Source: Flavobacterium lipolyticum
GTDB taxonomy: Bacteria > Bacteroidota > Bacteroidia > Flavobacteriales > Flavobacteriaceae
Reading direction: 5' to 3'
Length of the DNA: 64,000 nt
Assembly (NCBI RefSeq): GCF_020905335.1
Contig: NZ_JAJJMN010000002.1
Coordinates: 1,240,001-1,304,000 of the forward strand
This document shows positions 35,538-42,847 of the stretch, one piece after another. Position 1 is the first letter of the stretch, and every line of letters starts with the position of its first letter. The notes beneath the pieces were generated by a model. The model had not been told where the DNA came from, ran no database searches, and saw only the letters and a program-made list of their open reading frames with translations. A program made the position numbers and the translations under genes.

Positions 35538-36155
35538 ATGCCTTTAAATTTTGAAAATCAAGATCATATAAATATTAGAACCGCCATTACTGCAGGTGGA
35601 AATGTTTGGGCAAATCCACTTCTTAATGAAGTTAAAAGAAAAATAAAGGATTACTACATTGAAAATGAATTGCCAAAATGCTGTTACTGTAGCAGATTAT
35701 TTGTTGGCGAATTCCGTATGGTAATCGACATAGAGCATATTTTGCCACAAAGTAAATATTCAAGCCTTAGATTTGAAGAACTAAACTTAAATGTTGCTTG
35801 TAAAAGATGCAATATGGAAATTAAAAAAGCTAGGTTAGATTTTATTGTTGATGAAACCATAATTGGAACAAATTATTATCAATCCCAACATTATAAAATA
35901 ATTCATCCAAATATTGACAAATATGATGATCATTTAAAAATAATTACAGGGAGAAATGGGAATATAATTTTAAATAAATACGTTATTTTAACCAAGAATA
36001 AAGGTCAGTTTACATATGATTATTTCGAATTGAAAGAATTTGAAATGAATAATTTAAACGAAGCTCAAGGAATTAAAAAGCTATCAACATTATCTCGTGA
36101 AATTCCAGATTATTTAAGAAATCAAATAATAAAAATTCTATCAAAAATAAAATAA
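35538..36155 (+). CDS. ptuB: Septu-like HNH endonuclease PtuB
   Basis: 205 aa. The HNH/zinc core spans ~48-92: CCYCSRLF, then IDIEHILPQSKY (H67), then LNVACKRCNMEIK with the second CxxC pair. The rest has no motif. The start codon abuts the ptuA stop (no intergenic base), indicating a two-gene unit. In Septu the nuclease degrades DNA once the ATPase senses infection. The pair is carried inside the cassette-like array as one unit. Confidence 0.82.
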   Translation: MPLNFENQDHINIRTAITAGGNVWANPLLNEVKRKIKDYYIENELPKCCYCSRLFVGEFRMVIDIEHILPQSKYSSLRFEELNLNVACKRCNMEIKKARLDFIVDETIIGTNYYQSQHYKIIHPNIDKYDDHLKIITGRNGNIILNKYVILTKNKGQFTYDYFELKEFEMNNLNEAQGIKKLSTLSREIPDYLRNQIIKILSKIK

Positions 36156-36263
36156 AAGCCTATAATTAAAACACGTTTCTAGAAATTTGGAAATTAGTTT
36201 AATCGAAACAAAAGAAAGAATTATAAATTTTATTAAAAGTATTGCATTAGGAGTCGCACTCGT

Positions 36264-36374
36264 GGAGAAAGACGATCTTACTTCTGACTATAAAGCATAG
36301 AAATAAATAAAAACTTAATAACTGAATTCAAGACTGAATGCGAAGGGAGGTTCGATTCCTCGCTTTCTCCGCCA
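36264..36374 (+). other. tRNA-like 3' module (acceptor/T-arm) of unclear origin
   Basis: An 8-base acceptor-like pair, GGAGAAAG (36264-36271) with CTTTCTCC (36363-36370), then encoded GCCA, and a T-arm-like GAGG-TTCGATT-CCTC (36347-36361). No D-arm or anticodon arm can be drawn in the 75 bases between, so it is not a working tRNA. The 3' end resembles tRNA-Ser. It may be a remnant or a footprint of integration at a tRNA gene. The rest of 36156-36386 has no gene. Confidence 0.45.
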
Positions 36375-36386
36375 ATCAAATAAAAT

Positions 36387-36911
36387 ATGGAAATAAAAAG
36401 CTTTAAAATTCCCGGCGAATCAACTAAACGACAATGGGCAGTTTATTTATTCATAGCAACTCCTAGAGATAAAAATGAAGTTATAAAACTTTATGTTGGT
36501 AAAGTTGGTGATAATCGTGACGGATGTAATCCCGTAATTTCAAGAATAGGAAATCATTTTTCTTACAATAAAATTCATTCTCAAATTAGAAATAAAATCG
36601 AAAAAACTGACGAATATGATTATGAATATTTTTATTGTCATTTTGGAGAATATGAAGATAATGCGCAAATTAGACTTGAAAGTAAACAAAAGATCAATGA
36701 GTTAGAAAGAGAACTTAATCGTAAAATTCAAAAACAAATTTTTGGCGATTTAAAATACATTCTACTAAATCCATACGGAGGAAAATATGTTACAAAAACT
36801 AAAAAATTGAGTAGAAACATTTTGAGCGAAACTGAAATAAATATTTTAGATAAACTAATCGAAAAAGCACTATCTACCAACAGCTACAACGGATTTGGAC
36901 AAGAGGGTTAA
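36387..36911 (+). CDS. GIY-YIG-like nuclease domain protein
   Basis: 174 aa. The N-terminus has QWAVYLFIATPR then IKLYVGKVGDNRDG and RIGNHF, following the GIY-YIG pattern (VYLF...LYVGKVG...R). The middle is a charged helix with E-R-E-L-N-R-K. The stop lies inside palindrome P2 (codons ...STNSYNGFGQEG), so the gene's 3' end and the repeat overlap. It is probably a small nuclease or nuclease-like protein; no partner gene is evident. Confidence 0.6.
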   Translation: MEIKSFKIPGESTKRQWAVYLFIATPRDKNEVIKLYVGKVGDNRDGCNPVISRIGNHFSYNKIHSQIRNKIEKTDEYDYEYFYCHFGEYEDNAQIRLESKQKINELERELNRKIQKQIFGDLKYILLNPYGGKYVTKTKKLSRNILSETEINILDKLIEKALSTNSYNGFGQEG

Positions 36912-37030
36912 TTGTAAAGTTGGTCTTGTATTTGGGATGATTTACTTCGTCTATTAGCTACGCTCAGGTAGCAAATCCGAAAATGGCCATAAATTAGTAG
37001 CCCCCCCTTTAGCACCAGAACATCACTAGT
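36868..37030. repeat. Cassette-end palindrome P2
   Basis: Shares with P1 the start GCACT..CTAC..ACAGCTACAACG, the central TATTTGGGATGATTTACTTC and the ACTAC-GCTC-type arm, with inner arms CGGATTTGG and GCAAATCCG. The outer 3' arm is degraded (GTAGCCCCCCC). It overlaps the end of the GIY-YIG-like gene. Confidence 0.6.
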
Positions 37031-37071
37031 CAATGTAACCGACTAACCTAAAAAACTTATTTTACTAAAAC

Positions 37072-37875
37072 ATGTTAACAAAAAATATGATTGACAATTG
37101 TAAAAAACTTTTTCAATTGTACATTCCGAATCTTTTAACTTATTACACCGAAAAAGATTTTTTAACTTTATTAGAAAACTTATATTCTTTTACTCTTTTA
37201 AACGATGGAAAAACTGCTAATAGTAATTTTGTAGCAACTTTCTTGATGCTAGTTGAAGAAGTCAAAAATAATAGCAGCCATGAATTAAGAAATGAACTGG
37301 GATATTTCAATTATTTATTAGGTCAATTTGAAAAGGTAAAAAAAAACAAAGAATTTAAAAACCTTGTCAAAGGCGTAATCAATAATTTTGAAAAGAATGA
37401 TTTTAAAAATGTATTAGCAGAAATTGCTGTATGTCTCCATTTATCAACTAGAGCGGAATTAGTAAAATACGAAAGAGTTTTACAAAATAAAAAAAGTATA
37501 GATTTCGAGTTTAAAGATGACGGAAACAATCTTTTTTTAGTCGAGGTTTATAATATTGATTACAATTCAACCAAATATGAAATTGGCAAACCGTTTGAAA
37601 AATTTATCTGTGAACGATTAGAAAAAAAATTCAATGACAAATCTGCAAATCTAGATAACGATCTTAAAAGTAGATTATTAATTTTCCCTGTTATTCATGG
37701 GTTAACAATTGACATCGTTCGAGAAAACAAATTGTTTTTGACAACACTTAACAAAAAAAGATTTTATGAGAATGGTTTCAATAGTTTTAATCCTATGTCA
37801 TTTGCTAAGGTCCAAGGAACATACTTCGATTTATTCACGATGGAAGAAATCGCTGAGGGAGAATTGAAACGATAA
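37072..37875 (+). CDS. Unrecognised cassette protein (possible nuclease-like core)
   Basis: 267 aa, not recognised. Helical first half; residues ~140-185 include NVLAEIAVCLHL and SIDFEFKDDGNNLFLVEVYN, which could be the E...D...ExX part of a degraded PD-(D/E)XK fold, although the Lys is replaced by Asn. No signal or membrane segment. It lies between palindrome P2 and the terminator-plus-repeat region at 38014. A defence role is suggested by company only. Confidence 0.5.
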   Translation: MLTKNMIDNCKKLFQLYIPNLLTYYTEKDFLTLLENLYSFTLLNDGKTANSNFVATFLMLVEEVKNNSSHELRNELGYFNYLLGQFEKVKKNKEFKNLVKGVINNFEKNDFKNVLAEIAVCLHLSTRAELVKYERVLQNKKSIDFEFKDDGNNLFLVEVYNIDYNSTKYEIGKPFEKFICERLEKKFNDKSANLDNDLKSRLLIFPVIHGLTIDIVRENKLFLTTLNKKRFYENGFNSFNPMSFAKVQGTYFDLFTMEEIAEGELKR

Positions 37876-38013
37876 AAAACAATTAATTGTAACACCCGTT
37901 TCTAGACATTTTCAAATTTAGTAGAATTACCGTTTACGTTATTTTTAGCCGAAAATACTTGTTTTCACAACTTTCAACGTCTAGAAGAATGAGAACTTAA
38001 TAATTAAAATTTT

Positions 38014-38036
38014 AAGATGCTTCCGCATCTTTTTTT
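38014..38036 (+). terminator. Intrinsic terminator
   Basis: Arms AAGATGC (38014-38020) and GCATCTT (38025-38031) followed by T residues. The stem sequence matches that of the terminator at 32021-32048, which also lies upstream of a copy of the 105-bp repeat. Confidence 0.75.
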
Positions 38037-38054
38037 ATGCTCAATAAAAGTTTA

Positions 38055-38157
38055 AAACAGGTATTTATACAGTATTCTTTTAAGTCTAAAAGAACTATTT
38101 TGCAACTTAATATAAAATACATTATGCAAAACCGTAAATTAAGACAACAGCGGTTTT
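38055..38157. repeat. Direct repeat, copy 2 (~105 bp)
   Basis: Same order of blocks as copy 1 at 32436-32540: AAACAGGTATTTATACAGTA, ATTTTGCAACTT, AAAACCGTAAATTAA, CGGTTTTAT. The two copies bracket the DUF4041, Septu, GIY-YIG and 267-aa genes. The gap 37876-38255 has no other visible gene. Confidence 0.75.
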
Positions 38158-38255
38158 ATCTATCTGATATTGGGATTTCAACAACACTGTTTAATGGAAG
38201 ATATTAGTCAGTTAACAATCATTTAAAGACAGTAATAATCAATAAAATAAATTTA

Positions 38256-39212
38256 ATGAAAGAATATGCAGTAATTTTCGACACCAATTCTTATCGATAT
38301 TTAGTAAATGAAAAAACTGAAGAGCAACAAAAGACTTCATTAGCCGAAATAAAAACATTAGAGCAAAAAAAGAATATTATTCCTTACGCTTCAGTTATTG
38401 TTGGAATGGAAATGTTGGCAAATTTAACAGAGTCTGATTATGGTTTTAATTTTAAAGACTGCCTAAATGGAGTTAAGACTATGGCAACCCATTGTCAAGA
38501 AGATGATGGAGAGACTCTTCGCATATTTCCACATGCTGCTTTGCATATTACAAAATCATATTTCAACTTTATACCTACTGAATTGGAAGATCGCGTACGC
38601 AATCTTGGAGGAGTAATTAATGATTTAAAGAAGGATTCTAAATCAGCTGTAAAAACACATAGGGAGAGAAATACATTTGATGATATCAAGCAGTATATAG
38701 ATGGCGAAGAAGCAACGTTTTCAAGTCAAATTACAATTCTGATTGAAGGCGTTAGACAAGAGATTATAAATAAGCATCCTAAAATCGCAAAAAAACAATT
38801 ACGTGCTAAACTTTTGGATTATATAGAGAATGGTGTTTTTGAGCCGTTAATGGCTTTCGCAGTTATACTTGCAGTTTCATCAAAATACCAAATTCAATTA
38901 CCAGAAAGCGAAGTCATAAATCGAGCATTTTCTCTTAATATAGAATTTCCTCTCTCAGTAGGTTTTTTTAGATGGGTAGCATATAAAATTGTAAATGACG
39001 ATATAGATATGTCATCCAAAACTTCTCGAGAAAAGAGATGGAATTGGGTTTGGGACTACCACGTTTCGTTTGCTTTAAATGAAAGCACACTGTCAGGACG
39101 AGAAATTATTATCGTAACTTCTGATAAGGATATGACAGAAATGGTTGGAGATTTTGGTTATTCCAATAAAGTCTTTACACTTACTGAATACATAGAATTT
39201 CTAAAAGAATAA
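38256..39212 (+). CDS. PIN-like domain protein
   Basis: 318 aa. N-terminal EYAVIFDTNSYRYLV (D9) begins a PIN-like nuclease fold; an acidic GMEMLANL at ~49-56 and the late IIIVTSDKDMTEMVG (~290-304) supply the other acidic residues. PIN domains are metal-dependent RNases, often toxins. At 318 aa it is longer than VapC toxins and has no antitoxin partner nearby, so it resembles stand-alone PIN-like defence proteins. It is followed by palindrome P3. Confidence 0.65.
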   Translation: MKEYAVIFDTNSYRYLVNEKTEEQQKTSLAEIKTLEQKKNIIPYASVIVGMEMLANLTESDYGFNFKDCLNGVKTMATHCQEDDGETLRIFPHAALHITKSYFNFIPTELEDRVRNLGGVINDLKKDSKSAVKTHRERNTFDDIKQYIDGEEATFSSQITILIEGVRQEIINKHPKIAKKQLRAKLLDYIENGVFEPLMAFAVILAVSSKYQIQLPESEVINRAFSLNIEFPLSVGFFRWVAYKIVNDDIDMSSKTSREKRWNWVWDYHVSFALNESTLSGREIIIVTSDKDMTEMVGDFGYSNKVFTLTEYIEFLKE

Positions 39213-39214
39213 GC

Positions 39215-39300
39215 CCACTTGTAACAGCTAAAAACGGATTTGGAAATTTAGTTTGTATTTGAAGTGTTTTGGAAATCCGAAAATAAGGCTTAACATATTG
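39215..39300. repeat. Cassette-end palindrome P3 (short form)
   Basis: Starts 3 bp after the PIN gene stop: GCCCACTTGTAACAGCTAAA, inner arms CGGATTTGG and GGAAATCCG separated by ~28 nt. It has the same beginning and inner arm as P1 and P2 but lacks their central block. The rest of 39213-39700 holds the Flavo-1-like repeat and no other gene. Confidence 0.55.
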
Positions 39301-39512
39301 CAAAAATGATTCTATACATAAAACATTATTGAATGACCAAAACAAAGACAATTAAAAAAATTAACAGAAATTAAACATCTAAAATATGGACATTCAGGCA
39401 TACATCCAAAAAATGAAAGACTTTCAAAGTCAAGGTTTAAATAATTATCAGTTTAAAAGCATTTTGATGACTGACTTTAAGCAAAGTTAATTTATTAAAA
39501 GCAGAATGTTTT

Positions 39513-39620
39513 ATCCAGCCCCGATTGCTACGCCAGTTCGCTTCGCTCGTGTGAAGCGGAAATCCTTTTCTGCCGGAGTCCGGCATAAAAGATTGAAGCG
39601 AAAAACGGGAGAAGCTGGCA
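39513..39620 (+). ncRNA. Flavo-1-like structured repeat, copy 1
   Basis: Pattern AGCCCCGATTG...GAAGCGGAAATCCTTTT...GCCGGAGTCCGGC...AAAGATTGAAGCG...CGGGAGAAGCTGG. The ends pair (CCAGC 39515-39519 with GCTGG 39614-39618), and there is an inner GCCGGA/TCCGGC stem. This sequence recurs in many Flavobacterium genomes and fits my memory of the Flavo-1 RNA motif. Orientation is taken from the AGCCCCG end. Confidence 0.6.
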
Positions 39621-39642
39621 TAATCAAATAAGGAAATCAAAA

Positions 39643-39668
39643 AAAATGGGGCTTAAAAACCCCATTTT
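39643..39668. terminator. Bidirectional terminator
   Basis: Arms AAAATGGGG (39643-39651) and CCCCATTTT (39660-39668). A-rich to the left and T-rich to the right. It ends the histone H1-like gene on the minus strand. Confidence 0.7.
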
Positions 39669-39700
39669 CTTCTTTTAAAAGTAAGTAAGACTGCTGAAAA

Positions 39701-39877
39701 TTATTTCTTAGACTCCTCAATAGAAACTTTTCTAAACTCTTTCAATAATTTTTCAATTTCCAGTGTTGATTTGCGGGCTCTTGCCCCTGCTGCCTTAACA
39801 CCTTTTTCAATTAAAGATTCAGATTCTGTTTTAAATGTTTCGATCTCGGCGTTTATTTTTGCTACTAAATCTTTCAT
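39701..39877 (-). CDS. Histone H1-like protein (58 aa)
   Basis: ATG at 39877, stop at 39701. The protein begins MKDLVAKINAEIETFK and contains GVKAAGARARKSTLEIEKLL then EFRKVSIEESKK. It is a short, lysine-rich helical protein typical of the histone H1/Hc1-like family of Flavobacteria. Such proteins are thought to bind DNA and shape the nucleoid, and are usually chromosomal. It lies in a duplicated segment (see the AraC tail), between the Flavo-1-like repeat and the AraC remnant. Confidence 0.8.
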   Translation of the reverse strand: MKDLVAKINAEIETFKTESESLIEKGVKAAGARARKSTLEIEKLLKEFRKVSIEESKK

Positions 39878-39997
39878 GATACTCTATTTATTAAAATTAA
39901 GACCGCAAAAATAGCCTTTTACTTCAGTTTACCAAATCACAACCTTAAATTGCTTACATCATCACTGATTGTTGTAAAAAAACATTATTTTCTATAC

Positions 39998-40251
39998 TTA
40001 GATCTTATTGATTTCCTTAATAAAAAAGGAGGGCAGGCATCCGGTTTTGGCATGAAAAGCCTGCGCGAATTTCTGGGTACTGCTGAATCCCGCTTCATCA
40101 GCGAGTGCCTTATTTGAATATTTTCTTATTTTTTTATCTTCCTTCAATAAAGTAACAATATGATCGATTTTAAGATCACTGATATAGGTTACAAACTTTT
40201 TACCTTTATGGTTCCTTATCACACTGGATAAATATTTCGGATTAGAATTTA
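39998..40251 (-). pseudogene. Duplicated 3' end of an AraC-type regulator gene
   Basis: Encodes the last ~80 residues of the protein at 42848-44512, almost identical (NSNPKYLSSVIRNHKGKKF, DLKIDHI, ALADEAGFS..QKFAQAFHAKTGC), and similarity stops abruptly at about 40251. An internal ATG gives a 74-aa frame starting at 40222, but it holds only a partial helix-turn-helix domain. The 3' flank (39917-39997) also resembles 42773-42847. It is a duplication remnant. Confidence 0.8.
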
Positions 40252-40423
40252 TTCTTCTCCTAAATCGTTTACAATAATTAACTGCATCTTATTCCAAGAT
40301 TATGCTTACTCATACATTAAAAAATCGTACTCATTACATTTTTTGCATTATAAAAGCCTATTAGTTGGTATTTTTAATAAAGAAATTAAAAACTTAGGTA
40401 GAAAACTCTAAAATTCTAATCAC

Positions 40424-41701
40424 ATGAAAAGCAAAAAAAACTTTACCGGCGCCATCGGTGCGTGGCTGACTAATGAGCTACATCCAGCAAACGCGACCTA
40501 CAGCTCACCCAACAGCAATTTTAGTTCTATTAAGCTCAACGGGATATACAGCACCCTTGATTACCTGAGCATCGGCTGGTTTGGCGTGGATATGAGTAAC
40601 CCTAGCAGTCCCACCCTGCAAACCAGTAACACATATCTTGCACAACAGGTTTTAGATGCCCGTGCACAAAACCCGGACATCACCATATTTGCTTTACTGG
40701 CCTATACCCAAGAAATCACCAACGATCTGCAAACGATCATCAACAACCCCGCCCTGCTGACCACTTTTGCGATCAATGTTGCCAACTTTCTGGCTAACAA
40801 TGACCTCAATGGTTTCGACATTGATTGGGAACAGCCCACGAGCCAACTCTCTCATAAGCAATGTGGCTACTGGCTCAACGCATTGAGTAAGGCTTTCGGG
40901 GATACCTATTATCTGGCCATTTCGGCGAGTTCTAACCAGTCCGGTAATGTCAACAACCTGAATGCGGATGCTGTGAATGCCAATGTGGATGTGTTCAATT
41001 TGCAAAGTTACTGGGTTAGCGATCCTAGCGTATTTATTGCACACGGCATCAATGCCGATCTATTGGGATTCGGTGCTTATTTAGAAAGTGGTGTCACTGC
41101 GCTTTATGCTTCTCAGCAATACGCTGCTGGGATTCAGTACTAGAATAAGCAATACCCCTACCAAACTATGATGAGTTGGCGGCTTGATTCCTCCAACTGG
41201 CCTTTCGAGCAAAGTCAGCAACTATTGATGCGGCCATACCTGACCGGCCAACCCGATGTGGTTGTGTTCGACGATGGAGCCATCTTGAATGCGCAAACTA
41301 CTCCTACTATTATCCAAAGTATCGTTATCCGTAGCGGAGATGTTGTGGATGCCATCCAATGTACCAATGCCAGCAGCGACGGCTCGTATGTGGTACAACT
41401 ATTACAACACGGTGGTGATGGCGGCAATGGGAATAATCCGATCAATCTCACAAATGGTCTCACCGCTTTCAGTTACGTAACAGGCTACTGGTACGGACAA
41501 AATGTGGTAGTTCAAATCACCATCAACGGCACAAGTTATCCCGCCACCATTAATCCCAATGTAGTTGATACACAAAATTTTCAGGTGACTGCTCCGGCGG
41601 GTAGAACTATTATTGCATTCAGTGGACAAACCTGTTATGTGAATTTGGCAGGCGGAGGTTTCAGTTGGGTGTTATCGCAGATCAACGGAGTATTCGGTTA
41701 G
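40424..41701 (+). pseudogene. GH18 chitinase-like gene interrupted by in-frame TAG
   Basis: The frame from ATG 40424 reads 239 codons to TAG at 41141-41143 and stays in the same frame to a stop at 41701 (425 codons in all). The first part has the GH18 catalytic motif NGFDIDWE with D132, D134 and E136. After the TAG come MSWRLD, the usual GH18 last-strand Trp region, and a beta-rich tail with GGDGG reminiscent of jacalin-type lectins. There is no signal peptide. The GC content is clearly above the flanks, suggesting transfer. A truncated product would lack barrel strand 8. Confidence 0.75.
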
Positions 41702-42004
41702 TGATTTTTTATTCCCTCTTGTGCTCGTATGCAACGAGTGCCTACATAATACTTAAAAGATAATTGTAGCGTTTGTAACGCGGGCAATAAAAAAAGGTTC
41801 TTAATATGTTTTATTAAGTAGTAAGTATCTAAAAAGCCACATTGCAAACGCTTTGATTTAGTTTATACAAGTAAAAGGGTACTCGTTCAAAACAATCAAC
41901 AGATTGAGTTTTTACAGGAAGTTATTTTTGTAGTTTAAATCAGCTATATTTACGTTCAAAATAATAAAAAATGGAGGTTTTGAGACAAACTGACGTTAGC
42001 AGCT
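41702..42004. other. Non-coding gap after the chitinase-like gene
   Basis: 303 bp. It contains short AT-rich stretches and no terminator I could define. No open frame with coding character. Confidence 0.3.
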
Positions 42005-42361
42005 ATGATAACGCTTACATGGAAGGAAACTCAAAAATATCTCATATTTATCATTTTATTATTTTTCCTTCTTGCAATCAGCATTTCAGCCATTGGCTTT
42101 AAAGAAAAAGTAGAAGATATGATAATACATATTTTTTCATATACAGCAATTATAATCTTCTTGATTTTTCTCTTCTACTGCATATTCAATGTTACTTTAA
42201 GGATAATAATGCTGTTAAAGGAATCTAACTTCCTTATATTGGATTATACTAGTTACAAATATTGTATTTTTTTAAAATTTGATATAAGCCATATTCCTAA
42301 TCATTTGAATAACTGTAATATAAAATCGTACAAAACAAAAGGATATTTTGCTATAAAATAA
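42005..42361 (+). CDS. Small hypothetical membrane protein
   Basis: 118 aa with two strong hydrophobic helices (about 11-32 and 42-68) and a polar C-terminal tail. No recognised family. AT-rich, unlike the GC-richer chitinase-like gene before it. It stands alone between that pseudogene and the second Flavo-1-like repeat; possibly a real gene on the duplicated/inserted segment. Confidence 0.45.
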   Translation: MITLTWKETQKYLIFIILLFFLLAISISAIGFKEKVEDMIIHIFSYTAIIIFLIFLFYCIFNVTLRIIMLLKESNFLILDYTSYKYCIFLKFDISHIPNHLNNCNIKSYKTKGYFAIK

Positions 42362-42592
42362 AACATAGCAATATTTATAATGATAAAAACGTAATCAAAG
42401 ATATTGCAAACTGGATAAATGAAAAAACAGTATAAAATTTTAAATTTCTTAATTTAAAGTCACAGCTGCTAAAACAGCTAGAGTTCCTTGCCTGCGTAGC
42501 ACGAACAATGAAACCCGTGTTGAACGGAACCGCTGAGATTCCGCAACTATGGTTTTTTCGTAAAGATTTTACTCAAAAGCAAAATGCTTCTC

Positions 42593-42745
42593 TCCAGCCC
42601 CGATTGCTACGCCAGTTCGCTTCGCTCGTGTGCAGTGGAAATCCTTTTCTGCCGGGGTTCGGCATAAAAGATTACTTCACTTACTTTTTATCTCAATCGC
42701 AGTTCAGTAAACTTCGTTTACAGCGTAAAGCGGGAGAGGCTGCCT
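42593..42745 (+). ncRNA. Flavo-1-like structured repeat, copy 2 (with insertion)
   Basis: Same blocks as copy 1 (CCAGCCCCGATTGCTACGCC, GGAAATCCTTTTCTGCCGG, GGCATAAAAGATT, AGCGGGAGAGGCTG), with ~50 extra bases (ACTTCACTTACTTTTTATCT onward) in the distal arm. A 79-codon frame over it (42508-42747) is a shadow. Otherwise 42362-42847 has no gene. Confidence 0.6.
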
Positions 42746-42847
42746 AATGAAAATGCCTCATGATTCTGCTTCAAATTTACTTCAGTTTACTAAACCACAG
42801 GCTTAAAACTTCATGCATCATAACTAACTGCTCAAAAACAATATTCC

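Noticed and set aside
36264..36374. Functional tRNA gene
   Set aside because: The acceptor and T-arm are convincing but no D-arm or anticodon arm can be formed, so it is listed only as a tRNA-like module.
34181..37030. Canonical integron attC sites
   Set aside because: The outer cores read CTACAAC/GTTGTAG rather than RYYYAAC/GTTRRRY and no integron integrase is present; only an attC-like layout is claimed.
39437..39640. 67-codon minus-strand ORF
   Set aside because: It overlaps the first Flavo-1-like repeat; the composition reflects the repeat and not a protein.
42508..42747. 79-codon plus-strand ORF
   Set aside because: It lies across the second Flavo-1-like repeat and has no protein-like features.
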